64,000 nt of DNA from positions 62,001 to 126,000 of the forward strand of contig NZ_BCXD01000006.1 of NCBI RefSeq assembly GCF_001894925.1, in the 5' to 3' direction. This DNA is from Rhodococcus rhodnii NBRC 100604 (GTDB lineage Bacteria > Actinomycetota > Actinomycetes > Mycobacteriales > Mycobacteriaceae). Below, piece after piece: positions 1-8,923 of this stretch (positions are counted from its first letter, which is position 1; each line of letters opens with the position of its first letter). A program made the position numbers and the translations under genes. The notes beneath the pieces are model-generated. The model was not told the origin of the DNA, did not search any database, and saw only the letters and a list, made by a program, of their open reading frames with translations.

Positions 1-1057
1 CGGGCAGCTCGGCCCCGTCCTCGCCGCACACGTGCAGGATTCCGGTGCCGTACGGTGCGCCACGCCCGACGCTGCCGGGTTTGGCGCGCCACTCCTCCGG
101 CGAGATGACGGTGATGCCGATCGATTCCGTCGACGAGTAGTACTCGTGGATCACCTCGCCCCACCAGTCGAGCATCGCGCGTTTGACGTCGACCGGGCAC
201 GGCGCGGCGGCGTGGATCGCGACTCGCAGCGTGGCGACGTCGTAGTGTGCGCGTACGTCGTCGGGCAGGCGCAGCATCCGGACGAAATGCGTGGGCATCC
301 ACTGACTGTGGGTGACGCCGTACCGCTCGATCACGTCGAGGCACTGCTCAGCGTCGAAGCGCTTCGCCATGACGACGGTGCCGCCGAGCGCGAGCGCGCC
401 CGCGCCGTACCGCAGCGGTGCTGCGTGATAGACGGGCGACGGAGCGAAATAAACGCTGTCGGAATCGAATCCGAAGCGCCGTCGCATCATCTCGGTGACG
501 TGCGGGCCCGGTTCGTCGCCCACCTGTCGTCCGGTCAGTGCGGGCGTGATGCCCTTGGGCCTGCCGGTCGTGCCCGACGAGTAGAGCATGTCGGTGCCGC
601 GCGGCTGGTCGTCCGCTGCGATTGCGGGGAAGCGCCCGATCACGTCCTCGTAGCGCGCGAAGCCGGGGAGCGTGCCGCCGATCGCGACGCGCTCGCGCAC
701 TCCGGTAGCACGGTTCGCGACCTCGGTGGCGAGGTCGACGAGTGCGGCAGAGGCGACGAACACCGCTGCGCCGCAGTCGTCGACGATGTACGCGGCCTCG
801 TCGGCGCCGAGGTGTGTGTTGACGAAGGTGATGTACATGCCGCTGCGGATCGCGCCCCAGTACAGCTCGTACGCACGGGCGTCGTTCACGGCCAGCACCG
901 CGATGTGATCGCCGACGCCGAGGCCGCGATCACGCAGCCAGTGGCCGAACCGGATCGAGCCGTCCTCGAGTTCGCGGTAGGTGACGACCCGTCCGGTGTC
1001 GGCCTCGACGACGGCGGGCTTGTCGGGTGTGCGGGCGGCGTGGACTCCGGGGTACAC
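1..1057 (-). CDS. Acyl-CoA synthetase (AMP-binding), 3' end outside window
   Basis: About 352 N-terminal codons of a FadD-like adenylate-forming ligase, which activates a carboxylic acid with ATP and CoA. The AMP-binding P-loop YSSGTTGRPKG is readable near position 575. The N-terminus begins MYPGVHAARTPDKPAVV, typical of the family. The GTG start at 1057 lies 3 nt after the stop of the acyl-CoA dehydrogenase, so the two are probably cotranscribed, with dehydrogenase first. The C-terminal lid domain is off the window. Family members are about 500 residues. The substrate is not evident, but the neighbouring dehydrogenase and hydratase point to fatty or branched acyl chains. Confidence 0.88.
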   Translation of the reverse strand, partial: MYPGVHAARTPDKPAVVEADTGRVVTYRELEDGSIRFGHWLRDRGLGVGDHIAVLAVNDARAYELYWGAIRSGMYITFVNTHLGADEAAYIVDDCGAAVFVASAALVDLATEVANRATGVRERVAIGGTLPGFARYEDVIGRFPAIAADDQPRGTDMLYSSGTTGRPKGITPALTGRQVGDEPGPHVTEMMRRRFGFDSDSVYFAPSPVYHAAPLRYGAGALALGGTVVMAKRFDAEQCLDVIERYGVTHSQWMPTHFVRMLRLPDDVRAHYDVATLRVAIHAAAPCPVDVKRAMLDWWGEVIHEYYSSTESIGITVISPEEWRAKPGSVGRGAPYGTGILHVCGEDGAELP

Positions 1058-1060
1058 GGC

Positions 1061-2218
1061 TCACAGCCCCGCGTTCTTGGCGACGATCGTCTTCATGACC
1101 TCGCTGGTGCCGCCGTAGATGCGGGTCACGCGGGTGTCGGCGTAGAGCCGGGCGATCGGGTATTCGGTGATGTAGCCGTAGCCGCCGTGCAATTGGAGGC
1201 ACTTGTCGATCACCCGAGCCGCCGTCTCGGTGCAGTGCAGTTTCGCCATCGCGGCCTCGGCGACGGTGAGCTCACCCGCGTCGAGCAGGCCGAGGCAGTG
1301 ATCGGCGAACACGCGTGCCGCCGTGGTCTCGGTGATGCACTCGGCGATCACGAACTTCGAGTTCTGGAACGACGCGACGGGCTTGCCGAAGACGGTGCGC
1401 TCCTTGACGTATGCGGTCGCGTGCTCGATCGCGGCCTCGGCCTGGGCGACGGCGTTGAGCGCGATGCTGAGCCGCTCCTGCGGCAGATTGTGGGTGAGAT
1501 ACGAGAAGCCACTGCCCTCCTCGCCCAGGAGGTTGTCGACGGGAACCCGGACATCGTTGTACGACAGCTCCGCGGTGTCCTGCTGGTGCAGACCGAGCTT
1601 GTCGAGCGTGCGGCCGACGCCGAAGCCCGGGCTGTCGGTGGGCACGGCGATGATCGACAGGCCCGCGCGGCGGTTCTCCGGGTCGTACGGCGCAGTCCGG
1701 CACACCGTGAGGATCAGGTCGGCGGTGACGCCGCCGGTGATGAACGTCTTGGCGCCGTTGACGATCCATTCGCTGCCGTCCTCGGAGAGCTTCGCGGACG
1801 TCGTGATGCCCGCGAGGTCCGAGCCGGCGCCGGGCTCGGTCATCGCGATGGCCGTCATCAGATCGCCCGACGCGAACGTGGGAAGCCAGCGCGTCTTCTG
1901 CTCCTCGGTCCCGTACTCGAGCAGGTACGGCAGGATCAGGCAGCAGTGCACCGTGTAGGAGCCGAACGAGACGCCCGCGCGAGCGACCTCCTCGAACACG
2001 ATCGCCGAGTACGCGAAGCTGGCCTCGCCGCCGCCACCGTACTCCTCCGGCACCTGGATACCGAGGATGCCGAGTTCGCCGAGCCGACGGAAGAAGTCGC
2101 GGTCGGGACGGCCGAGGTCGTCCCATTTCTCGCGTTGCGGGACGACCTCACGGGCGATGAAGTCCCGGACCATGCTGCGGAATTCGTCGTGCTCGTCTCG
2201 AAAGAGGGTGCGCTTCAA
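1061..2218 (-). CDS. Acyl-CoA dehydrogenase
   Basis: A 385-residue FAD-dependent acyl-CoA dehydrogenase of normal length, introducing the alpha-beta double bond. It carries the FAD/substrate motif AMTEPGAGSDLAG near residue 125 and the C-terminal GGYGYITEYPIARLYAD segment. The position that is Glu in MCAD (YEGTS) is Gly here (YGGTSEV). Instead E248 in PQERLSIA matches the catalytic base of isovaleryl-/long-chain-type enzymes, so it probably belongs to that subgroup. It sits between the hydratase (22 nt upstream) and the synthetase (3 nt downstream), forming one catabolic operon. The ATG start at 2218 gives a standard N-terminus. Confidence 0.93.
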   Translation of the reverse strand: MKRTLFRDEHDEFRSMVRDFIAREVVPQREKWDDLGRPDRDFFRRLGELGILGIQVPEEYGGGGEASFAYSAIVFEEVARAGVSFGSYTVHCCLILPYLLEYGTEEQKTRWLPTFASGDLMTAIAMTEPGAGSDLAGITTSAKLSEDGSEWIVNGAKTFITGGVTADLILTVCRTAPYDPENRRAGLSIIAVPTDSPGFGVGRTLDKLGLHQQDTAELSYNDVRVPVDNLLGEEGSGFSYLTHNLPQERLSIALNAVAQAEAAIEHATAYVKERTVFGKPVASFQNSKFVIAECITETTAARVFADHCLGLLDAGELTVAEAAMAKLHCTETAARVIDKCLQLHGGYGYITEYPIARLYADTRVTRIYGGTSEVMKTIVAKNAGL

Positions 2219-2240
2219 GGCGTTCTCCTGTCGGTGTCGG

Positions 2241-3053
2241 TCAGCGGCCGATGAACGTCGCTGCGCGCTTGCCCAGCATCGCTGCGAGCGCTTCGCGGTG
2301 ATCGTCGGTGTGATGCGAGATGGCCTGCAGCGCCGCGGCGAGTTCGAGCGCGCTCGCGAGGTCCTGCTTCTCGGATTCGCGGAGCAGCTTCTTCGTCATC
2401 CGCAGCGTGTGGGGCGGGTTGACGGCGACGCGGGCGGCGAGGGCGTACGCGGCATCCATGAGGTCGTCGGGCTCGGTGACCTGCGAGACGAGCCCCCACT
2501 CGAGCGCGGTGTGGGCGTCGACGCGATCGCCGGTGAACGCCATCTCGGCGGCCCGCGCGGGCCCGACGGCGCGCGGCAGCAGCCATGCGCCGCCGTCGCC
2601 CGGGACGATGCCGAGCTTGACGAAGCTCTCGGCGAAGAACGCCGAGGTGGATGCGATGCGCATGTCGCACATCAGCGTCAGATCGCAGCCCGCGCCGACG
2701 GCGGCCCCGTTGACTGCCGCGATCGCGGGCACCTCGAGTTTCGCCATCGCGAGCGGGATGCGCTGGATGCCGCCGCGGTAGCCGTCGCGGAGTTCACGCG
2801 GCGTACCGCCGAACATGCCGGCGCGGTCGGCCATGTCCTTGACGTTGCCGCCCGCCGAGAACGCGCTGCCCGCGCCGGTGAGGACGACGACGCGGGTGTT
2901 CACGTCGGCGTTCGCCGCGTCGACGAGTTCCACGAGCCGCGAGACGACGGCCTCGCCGGAGATCGGGTTGCGCGTCTCGGGCAGGTCGATCGTCCACGTC
3001 GTGACGTGCCCGTCGGTGCTCGCGCGCACGACGTCGTCGGGGCCGGTGTCCAT
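2241..3053 (-). CDS. Enoyl-CoA hydratase/isomerase (crotonase family)
   Basis: A 270-residue crotonase-fold protein, predicted to hydrate an enoyl-CoA made by the dehydrogenase downstream. The oxyanion-hole segments FSAGGNVKDM and NGAAVGAGCDL are visible, followed by GIVPGDGGAWLLPR and the usual helical C-terminus. I chose the ATG at 3053 because GAGGAG lies 9 nt upstream. The open frame runs to 3440 but the extra sequence does not resemble the family. It is first in the hydratase-dehydrogenase-synthetase operon and divergent from the small gene at 3258. The exact substrate cannot be assigned; crotonase members also include isomerases. Confidence 0.9.
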   Translation of the reverse strand: MDTGPDDVVRASTDGHVTTWTIDLPETRNPISGEAVVSRLVELVDAANADVNTRVVVLTGAGSAFSAGGNVKDMADRAGMFGGTPRELRDGYRGGIQRIPLAMAKLEVPAIAAVNGAAVGAGCDLTLMCDMRIASTSAFFAESFVKLGIVPGDGGAWLLPRAVGPARAAEMAFTGDRVDAHTALEWGLVSQVTEPDDLMDAAYALAARVAVNPPHTLRMTKKLLRESEKQDLASALELAAALQAISHHTDDHREALAAMLGKRAATFIGR

Positions 3054-3257
3054 CGGCGGTGTCTCCTCGCGGTCGTGTTGTGCGGTCGTGTGGGGCGACC
3101 CCGCGAACACGGCACGTGTTGCGTGGGTCACGTCCTCACGATCGTCAAGGTAGCGACCGGTGGTGGACGGCGTCCAAGACGTGCGGGCAATCGCACCGAT
3201 AGCCCGAACCGATGGTCCGAGCCGATACGATCGCGGCGAGCCACCGAGGGGAGCGAC

Positions 3258-3545
3258 ATGGACGACACCGCCGATCGCGTCGCGGCCGCGGTGCTCGCCG
3301 TGGGTTCCGTCGCGGCGCTCCACGGCGGGAAGTTCGGCGAGGTCGCCACCTACCTGCCGGGCCGTCGCGTGGAGGGCGTCCGGCTCTCGTATCCCGGTGC
3401 CCAGGTGCACGTCACGGCGTATCCCGACGGCCCGCTCCACGACGTCGCCGAGCAGATCCGTGCCGCGGTCGCCCCGCTCGTCGGCGAGCCGGTCGACGTC
3501 ACGATCGAGGACGTCGTCGCCCGCGGGCCGTTGCTGTCGCCCTGA
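3258..3545 (+). CDS. Small Asp23/Gls24-like protein
   Basis: A 95-residue acidic protein starting at an ATG with GAGGGGAG just upstream. It has an alpha/beta pattern with VAALHGGKFGEVATYLPGRR in the middle and PVDVTIEDV near the end. This resembles actinobacterial members of the Asp23/Gls24 envelope-stress family, although it is shorter than classical Gls24. It stands alone between the divergent hydratase and the convergent deacetylase, 7 nt from the latter. No signal peptide or membrane segment is seen. The function is unknown. Confidence 0.7.
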   Translation: MDDTADRVAAAVLAVGSVAALHGGKFGEVATYLPGRRVEGVRLSYPGAQVHVTAYPDGPLHDVAEQIRAAVAPLVGEPVDVTIEDVVARGPLLSP

Positions 3546-3552
3546 TCGGCGC

Positions 3553-4434
3553 TCAGGTGCGCGGGAACCGCTCGGTGAAGTCGCGTGCGACGTCCTTCAT
3601 GAACGCGAACTCGACGCCGTCGTGCGAGGACATGTGCTCGATGAACCTTTCGAGCATGAGCAGGTTCTGCGGGCGACCCGAGACGTCGGGATGGATCGTG
3701 ATCGGGAAGACGGCGTAGTCCATCTCGCGGTGCACCCAGTCGAACTGGTCGCGCCACAGTTGCTCGATGACCTGGGGCGAGACGAACCCGTGGCTGTTGG
3801 GGCTCGACTTGATGTACAGCATCGGCGGAAGGTCGTCGAGATACCACGATGCGGGAATCTCGACGAGCTCCGTTTCCTCGCCGCGGACGAGTGGTTTCAT
3901 CCACTCGCGGGCCGACTGCGCGTCGTAGTCGATCTTGGTCCAGCTGTCGCCGACCCTGACGTAGTACGGCGTGTGATCGTCGTGCATGAGCGAATGGTCG
4001 TACAGGTAGCCACGTTCGAGCAGGATCTCGTTGGTCACCGGTGAGAACTCCCACCACGGCGCGACGTACCCCACGGGCTCGGTCCCGGTGCGCCGCGTGA
4101 CGAGATCGGTGCAGTAGTCGAGGATCTCGGTCTCCTGCTCCCGCGTCATCGAGATCGGATTCTCGTGGCTGTAGCCGTGGGTGCCGATCTCGTGGCCCGC
4201 GGCGACGGTCGCGTCGAACTCGTCGGGGAACGTCTCGATGGAGTGGCCGGGCCAGAACCATGTGACGGGGATGTCGAAACGCTGTGCGAGCGTGAGCAAC
4301 CGGGGCACGCCCACCTCGCCCGCGAACATCCCTCGCGAGATGTCGCCCGGCGAGTCCTCGCCGCCGTACGAACCGAGCCAGCCGCCGACGGCATCGACGT
4401 CGATACCGATCGAGACGTAGATCTTCTTGCTCAT
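3553..4434 (-). CDS. Polysaccharide deacetylase-family hydrolase
   Basis: A 293-residue NodB-homology protein without signal peptide, so probably cytoplasmic. The first metal Asp region is [11 protein letters not shown] (residues 8-18) and the His motif is [11 protein letters not shown]. The sequence resembles the PuuE/HpPgdA-like branch, which includes amidases and peptidoglycan or allantoin-type hydrolases, rather than secreted chitin deacetylases. Its ATG overlaps the asparaginase stop by 4 nt (ATGA), so translation is coupled to asparaginase. Together with the amino-acid importer downstream, this suggests cleavage of a C-N bond in an imported nitrogen compound. That substrate is inferred only from context. 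Confidence 0.85.
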   Translation of the reverse strand: MSKKIYVSIGIDVDAVGGWLGSYGGEDSPGDISRGMFAGEVGVPRLLTLAQRFDIPVTWFWPGHSIETFPDEFDATVAAGHEIGTHGYSHENPISMTREQETEILDYCTDLVTRRTGTEPVGYVAPWWEFSPVTNEILLERGYLYDHSLMHDDHTPYYVRVGDSWTKIDYDAQSAREWMKPLVRGEETELVEIPASWYLDDLPPMLYIKSSPNSHGFVSPQVIEQLWRDQFDWVHREMDYAVFPITIHPDVSGRPQNLLMLERFIEHMSSHDGVEFAFMKDVARDFTERFPRT

Positions 4435-5417
4435 GCTGTTCCTCCTCGGGAGGGTGAGATGCCGAATGCGTCACGCAGCGCGGCGTGACCGGGTGTGGTG
4501 GACAGGACCAGGGCGGCGAGGATGCGCGACTGGAACGCGCCGAGGTCGCCGGACGCGATCGCGCCCGCGGCGACGAGGTCGACACCGCCGCCGTTGCCGT
4601 AGGTGGGGACGACAGGCCCCGACGAGACGCGGGTCGAGAGGACGACCGGCGTGCCGCGTGCGGTCAGGTCGGCCACGGCCTCGACGAAACCCGGTCCGGC
4701 GTTGCCGGTACCCGTGCCGGCGAGCACGACGGCCTCGGCCCCCGCCTCGACCGCCGCGTGCAGCAGATCGGGCCGGGCACCGGGGTAGGCGGTGACGATG
4801 TCGACTCGGGTGCCGTCGAAGCGGGGGCCCGGTCCGGGAAGCGGCGGCCGGCGCACCGGCAGTGCGGCGACGCGGACGGCCTCGCCCTCGAGGTGCGCGA
4901 CGACGGTCCCGCCGTCGAACGGATCGCTCGCGATCGTGTGCGCCTTGCGGACGCCGCGCGCCGAGCGGACGACGCCGTCGAACACGATCGCCGCACCCAG
5001 GCCGCGGAGCTGTGGGGTCGCGGCGACGGCGACGGCGTCGCGGACGTTGCGCGGCCCGTCGGAGTCCGCGGCGTCGGCGGGTCGCTGCGCGCCGGTGAGC
5101 ACGACGGGAATCGGGCTCTCGTGCACGAGATCGAGGAGGAACGCCGTCTCCTCCATCGTGTCGGTACCGTGCGTGACGACGATCCCGACGACGTCCGGAT
5201 CCGCGGCGGCCTCGGCGACGGCGTCCGCGATCGCGCGCAGGTCCGCGAGGTCGAGCCGGTAGCTCCCGGTCGTCAGGACGTTGCGGGCACGCACGTCGAC
5301 GCCGTCCGGCGCGGCCGAGACGAAGTCGTCGACCGACACGCTCGCGACGCTGCCCCGCTCGCCGGAGCCGCGCGACGCGATCGTCCCGCCGGTGCCGAGC
5401 AACTGGATGTGGGTCAT
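4431..5417 (-). CDS. L-asparaginase
   Basis: A 328-residue asparaginase hydrolysing asparagine to aspartate and ammonia. The first catalytic threonine is in LGTGGTIAS (T12), and the second Thr-Asp pair is T85/D86 in [10 protein letters not shown]. No signal peptide is present, so it is cytoplasmic. I chose the ATG at 5417, preceded by GAGGGG, over an upstream in-frame ATG at 5450. It heads a coupled pair with the deacetylase and follows the ABC importer genes at 5538-8138 on the same strand, with a 120-nt gap. The cluster looks like uptake and deamidation of an amino acid or amide. Confidence 0.92.
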   Translation of the reverse strand: MTHIQLLGTGGTIASRGSGERGSVASVSVDDFVSAAPDGVDVRARNVLTTGSYRLDLADLRAIADAVAEAAADPDVVGIVVTHGTDTMEETAFLLDLVHESPIPVVLTGAQRPADAADSDGPRNVRDAVAVAATPQLRGLGAAIVFDGVVRSARGVRKAHTIASDPFDGGTVVAHLEGEAVRVAALPVRRPPLPGPGPRFDGTRVDIVTAYPGARPDLLHAAVEAGAEAVVLAGTGTGNAGPGFVEAVADLTARGTPVVLSTRVSSGPVVPTYGNGGGVDLVAAGAIASGDLGAFQSRILAALVLSTTPGHAALRDAFGISPSRGGTA

Positions 5418-5537
5418 GGCGCCCCTCGGACCTGGTGGCGAAGGTTCCATGTCCGAGTCTAGGTTTCGGGCCGCGGCCCGCGCGGGACTATGCGCAGGCC
5501 GCTCGAACTCACCGAGCCCGGCGGCCTGCGCCGCCCG

Positions 5538-6302
5538 TCACAACACTTCCGACAGGAACTGTTGCAGCCGTGCGGTTTCCGGTGCCTCGAAGAGGGTGGC
5601 CGGTTCGCCGGTTTCGACGACGGCGCCGTGGTCCATGAACAGCACGGTGTCGGAGACCTGCTTCGCGAAGCCCATCTCGTGCGTGACGACGACCATCGTC
5701 ATGCCGCCGCGTGCCAGATCGGCCATGACGGCGAGGATTCCCTTGACGAGCTCAGGATCGAGCGCGGAGGTCGCTTCGTCGAAGAACATGACCTGCGGCT
5801 TCATCGCGAGGGCGCGGGCGATCGCGACGCGCTGCTGCTGACCGCCCGAGAGGTTGCCGGGCCGCGAATCGGCCTTCGCGGTGAGCCCGACGAGCTCGAG
5901 CTGTTCGAGCGCGAGCGCCCGCGACTGCTCCTTGGACATGTTCTTGAGCTTGCGCGGCGCGAGCGCGACGTTGTCGGCGACCGTCATGTGCGGAAACAGG
6001 TTGAAATGCTGGAACACCATGCCGATGCGCTGACGCAGTGCGTCCGGATCGTCCTTCAGCACCGAGCGTCCGTCGAGCGCGATGTCGCCCTGGTCCGGCT
6101 CGTGCAGCCGGTTGAGGACGCGCAGCAGCGTCGACTTGCCCGAGCCCGACGGCCCGATGACAGTGACGGCGTGCCCGGCGTCGACGTGGATGTCGACGCC
6201 GCGCAGCACCTTGTTGCGTCCGAACGCGAGGTGCAGGTCGGTGCCGGTCAGCGACACCGAGTCGACGTCGGGTGCTGCCGGGGTCTTGTCGGTTGCGTTC
6301 AT
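5538..6302 (-). CDS. Polar amino-acid ABC transporter ATPase
   Basis: A 254-residue ABC ATPase of the GlnQ/HisP group. The Walker A is GPSGSGKST, the signature [16 protein letters not shown], the Walker [15 protein letters not shown], and the switch His lies in [11 protein letters not shown]. It lies 3 nt after the fused binding protein/permease and supplies the energy for that importer. Asparaginase downstream makes asparagine or glutamine a plausible substrate, but the sequence does not settle this. Confidence 0.94.
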   Translation of the reverse strand: MNATDKTPAAPDVDSVSLTGTDLHLAFGRNKVLRGVDIHVDAGHAVTVIGPSGSGKSTLLRVLNRLHEPDQGDIALDGRSVLKDDPDALRQRIGMVFQHFNLFPHMTVADNVALAPRKLKNMSKEQSRALALEQLELVGLTAKADSRPGNLSGGQQQRVAIARALAMKPQVMFFDEATSALDPELVKGILAVMADLARGGMTMVVVTHEMGFAKQVSDTVLFMDHGAVVETGEPATLFEAPETARLQQFLSEVL

Positions 6303-6305
6303 TGG

Positions 6306-8138
6306 TCAGCCCCTCTCGACCGCGATGTTCTGTTCGACCGGGTCGGCACCCGAGCGATCTTCGCGGCCGGTGCGCAGTCGGTTGTCGATGTAGTTGACGA
6401 GGTGGGTGAGCGGCACCGTCATCACGAGGTAGAACAGGCCCGCCGCGACGAGCGGCGACAGGTTGCCGGTCTGGGCGTTGAGGTCGCGGCCGACGGCGAA
6501 CAGCTCACGCTGGCTCGCGAGCAGACCCAGGAAGTAGATGAGTGACGAGTCCTTGATGAGCGAGATGAACTGATTCATCAGCGCCGGTAGGACGCGCCGC
6601 ACACCCTGCGGGATGACGACGAGCGCCATCGAGCGGCGATAGCTGAAGCCGAGCGCGCGCGCCGCCTCGAGCTGTCCGGCCTCGACGCTCTGGATGCCGG
6701 ATCGGAAGATCTCGCCGATGTACGCGGACGCGAGGAGCGAGAGCGCGGCGGCACCGAGCCAGTACGGGTTGTTGCCCGTCAGGCCCTGCACGACCGGGCC
6801 GATGCCGAGGCCGACGAGCAGGATGATGACGACGGCGGGCAGGCCGCGGAAGATGTCGGTGTAGATGCGGGCGGGCCAGCGCAGCCAACGGGTTCGGGAG
6901 ATGCCCGCGACGGCGAGCAGCATGCCGATGATCGTGCCGGCGATGCCCGAGGTGAGCGCGAGGATCAGCGTGTTGGGCAGACCGGTTTTGATCAGATCCG
7001 GGAACGCCTGCTTGTAGAGCTCCCAGTCGAAGAACGTGTCGCGCAGCTGCTCGAGTGTCGACTTCGGTGCCACGGCCGTGGGGGTGCCCTCGGCGCTCGC
7101 GTTCTCCTCGGCGATCGCGCCGAAGTCCGGGAGCTCGGGTTCGGGGGCTGCCTTGCTGCCGGGCTTCCAGCCCTCGGGCAGCTCGCGCGGCACCCAGTCG
7201 GTGTAGAGCTGCGACCACGTGCCGTCCTCGACGACGGCGTCGAGGCCGGAGTTGAGGGCGTCGGCGAGCGGCTGGTTCTCGCGCGCGACGGCCCACCCGA
7301 CGTAGTTGTTGACGCTGAACGTGTTCTCGACGATCGACGCGGGGTCGCCGGGTGCGATGGCGCCCTCGGCCTGCTGCGACGGGGCGACCCACGCGGCGAT
7401 CTGGCCGGTCTTGAGGTTCGCGTAGGCCGTCGCGTAGTCGGGGAACTTCACGGCGTCCAGGCCCAGCGTGTTGCTGACGTACTCGTCCTGGACCGTGCCC
7501 TGCACGACGCCGATGCGGCTGCCTTCGGACAGATCGGCGAAGCCCTGGATGGGGCTGCCGTTCGGGACGACGAGCGAGAAGTAGCCGAAGTCGTAGCCGT
7601 TGGTGAAGCCGACCGTGTTGCGGCGCTCGTCGGTCGTGGTGATGGACGACGAGCCGGCGTCGAAGCGGCCGCCGGCGACCTGCGCGAGCAGGCCGGCGAA
7701 CTCGGTGCCGACGAAGTTCACCTGCAGGCCGAGCTTCTCACCGACGGCGCGCAGCAGTTCGTTGTCGAAGCCGGTGAACGTGCCGGAGGAGTCGACGCAG
7801 ATGCTCGGCGGTGCGTCGGAGAGGGTGCCGACGGTGAGGACGCCCGGCGTCGCGAGTCCGAGGTTCGCCGTGTCGATCTGGTCGAGCGGCGTGACGTCGG
7901 GCGTCGTGTAGCGGTCTTCCTGCTGTTGGGCTGCGCCCTCGTCCAGGTTCGGCGGTAGGCCCTGCGCCGAGGCGAGTCCGGGTGGCGCACAGAGGTCGGT
8001 CGGTGCCGGGGCGGCCGTGGACGTGTCGTCGTCCGACGAGCCACCACACGCCGCGAGCGTCAGCGCGAGCAGCGCGGTGATTGCGAGCGCGACGAGAATC
8101 CTGAGGCGTGATCGTGGCGCCCCGGTGGTTGGAGACAT
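6306..8138 (-). CDS. Fused amino-acid binding lipoprotein and ABC permease
   Basis: A 610-residue fusion. Residues 1-31 form a lipoprotein signal ending in LTLAACGG. About residues 85-325 form a type 3 solute-binding domain. From about 370 onward there is a GlnP-type permease with several membrane segments and the EAARALGFSYRR coupling motif. Such binding protein-permease fusions are known for polar amino-acid importers. In this layout the receptor is tethered to the pore. The pair with the ATPase at 5538 makes a complete importer. No Shine-Dalgarno is seen. TACGCT lies 7 nt before the ATG, so the mRNA may be leaderless. It is divergent from the TetR gene at 8271. Confidence 0.92.
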   Translation of the reverse strand: MSPTTGAPRSRLRILVALAITALLALTLAACGGSSDDDTSTAAPAPTDLCAPPGLASAQGLPPNLDEGAAQQQEDRYTTPDVTPLDQIDTANLGLATPGVLTVGTLSDAPPSICVDSSGTFTGFDNELLRAVGEKLGLQVNFVGTEFAGLLAQVAGGRFDAGSSSITTTDERRNTVGFTNGYDFGYFSLVVPNGSPIQGFADLSEGSRIGVVQGTVQDEYVSNTLGLDAVKFPDYATAYANLKTGQIAAWVAPSQQAEGAIAPGDPASIVENTFSVNNYVGWAVARENQPLADALNSGLDAVVEDGTWSQLYTDWVPRELPEGWKPGSKAAPEPELPDFGAIAEENASAEGTPTAVAPKSTLEQLRDTFFDWELYKQAFPDLIKTGLPNTLILALTSGIAGTIIGMLLAVAGISRTRWLRWPARIYTDIFRGLPAVVIILLVGLGIGPVVQGLTGNNPYWLGAAALSLLASAYIGEIFRSGIQSVEAGQLEAARALGFSYRRSMALVVIPQGVRRVLPALMNQFISLIKDSSLIYFLGLLASQRELFAVGRDLNAQTGNLSPLVAAGLFYLVMTVPLTHLVNYIDNRLRTGREDRSGADPVEQNIAVERG

Positions 8139-8145
8139 GACGAGA

Positions 8146-8151
8146 AGCGTA
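8146..8151 (-). promoter_or_regulatory. Candidate -10 (TACGCT) for leaderless importer operon
   Basis: On the minus strand TACGCT fits TANNNT and is followed by exactly 7 nt and then the ATG of the fused binding protein-permease. No Shine-Dalgarno sequence is present, which suggests transcription starting at the ATG. No convincing -35 is visible. Confidence 0.45.
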
Positions 8152-8237
8152 ACGCCGCGACCTGGAGGCGCTTCGCGCTTGTGAGTGAGTTTCCGGCCGC
8201 TGGACCGGAAACTCGCGCGCGAGCGGCTTGCCGCCTA

Positions 8238-8258
8238 TTGTTGTTTGTCATACAACAA
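8238..8258 (+). promoter_or_regulatory. Probable TetR operator
   Basis: A perfect inverted repeat TTGTTG-N9-CAACAA lies 12 nt before the TetR start codon, in the only AT-rich stretch of the intergenic region. Position and symmetry suggest autoregulation by the adjacent TetR protein. The divergent importer could also be affected. Confidence 0.55.
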
Positions 8259-8270
8259 ACTGGAGGCGTG

Positions 8271-8909
8271 ATGGCGACCCGCGGCAGCCGTGACGGCGGC
8301 AAGCAGACTCGCAGGACGCTGCTCGACGCCGCGACGACGCTGTTTCTCGCGCAGGGGTCGACAGTGTCGGTCGCACAGATCTGCGCCGCCGCCGACGCGT
8401 ACCCGAACCAGGTGACGTACTACTTCGGGTCCAAGGAGTCGCTGTTCGTCGAGGCCGCGTGCGGCGCCGTGCTCCGGGCGGGCAGCGCCGCCGAGAAGGC
8501 CGCGGCCGACGCCGAGACCGTGCGCGAGTACACAGAGCGGCTCGTCGGGACGCTGCTCGGGACGTCGGCGCCCAGCGTCGAACTGTTCACCACCGCGATG
8601 CTCATGGCAGGCCGCCGCCCAGAGTTGCGCGAACGGATCACCGGCACCCTCCACACCCTGCACGAGCGCGGCGAGCAGGCGCTGTTGCGCACCCTCGTCC
8701 GCACGGGGTGGCGGCTGCGCACCGAGATCGACGTCGAAGCCAAGGCGTTCTGGTCCGCGGTCTTCGGCGTCGTGATCCAGAAATCCGCGACGGGCGAATC
8801 CTTCGGCTACTCGCTGGGCGACGCCGTCGCCGTCATCTTCGCGGGACTGCAGATCCCCGACGCCGTACTCGACACCGCACTCGACCCCGCCGGTCTCACC
8901 ACCGGATGA
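8271..8909 (+). CDS. TetR-family transcriptional regulator
   Basis: A 212-residue TetR repressor. The N-terminal helix-turn-helix covers about residues 14-60 and includes SVAQICAAADAYPNQVTYYFGSK; the C-terminal domain is helical and ligand-binding. The ATG at 8271 has GGAGG 5 nt upstream. An upstream in-frame ATG at 8181 would run through the operator and is rejected. The stop overlaps a possible ATG of the AidB-like gene, so regulator and dehydrogenase form one unit. It probably represses that unit and responds to an acyl-CoA or related ligand; this is inferred from context. Confidence 0.9.
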   Translation: MATRGSRDGGKQTRRTLLDAATTLFLAQGSTVSVAQICAAADAYPNQVTYYFGSKESLFVEAACGAVLRAGSAAEKAAADAETVREYTERLVGTLLGTSAPSVELFTTAMLMAGRRPELRERITGTLHTLHERGEQALLRTLVRTGWRLRTEIDVEAKAFWSAVFGVVIQKSATGESFGYSLGDAVAVIFAGLQIPDAVLDTALDPAGLTTG

Positions 8910-8923
8910 CCGAAAGGCACACC

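Noticed and set aside
32-2254. A 740-codon open frame on the plus strand over the acyl-CoA genes
   Set aside because: It is antisense to two clear enzymes on the minus strand, has Arg/Asp/Val-rich low-information composition and no ribosome-binding site. It is a GC-bias artefact.
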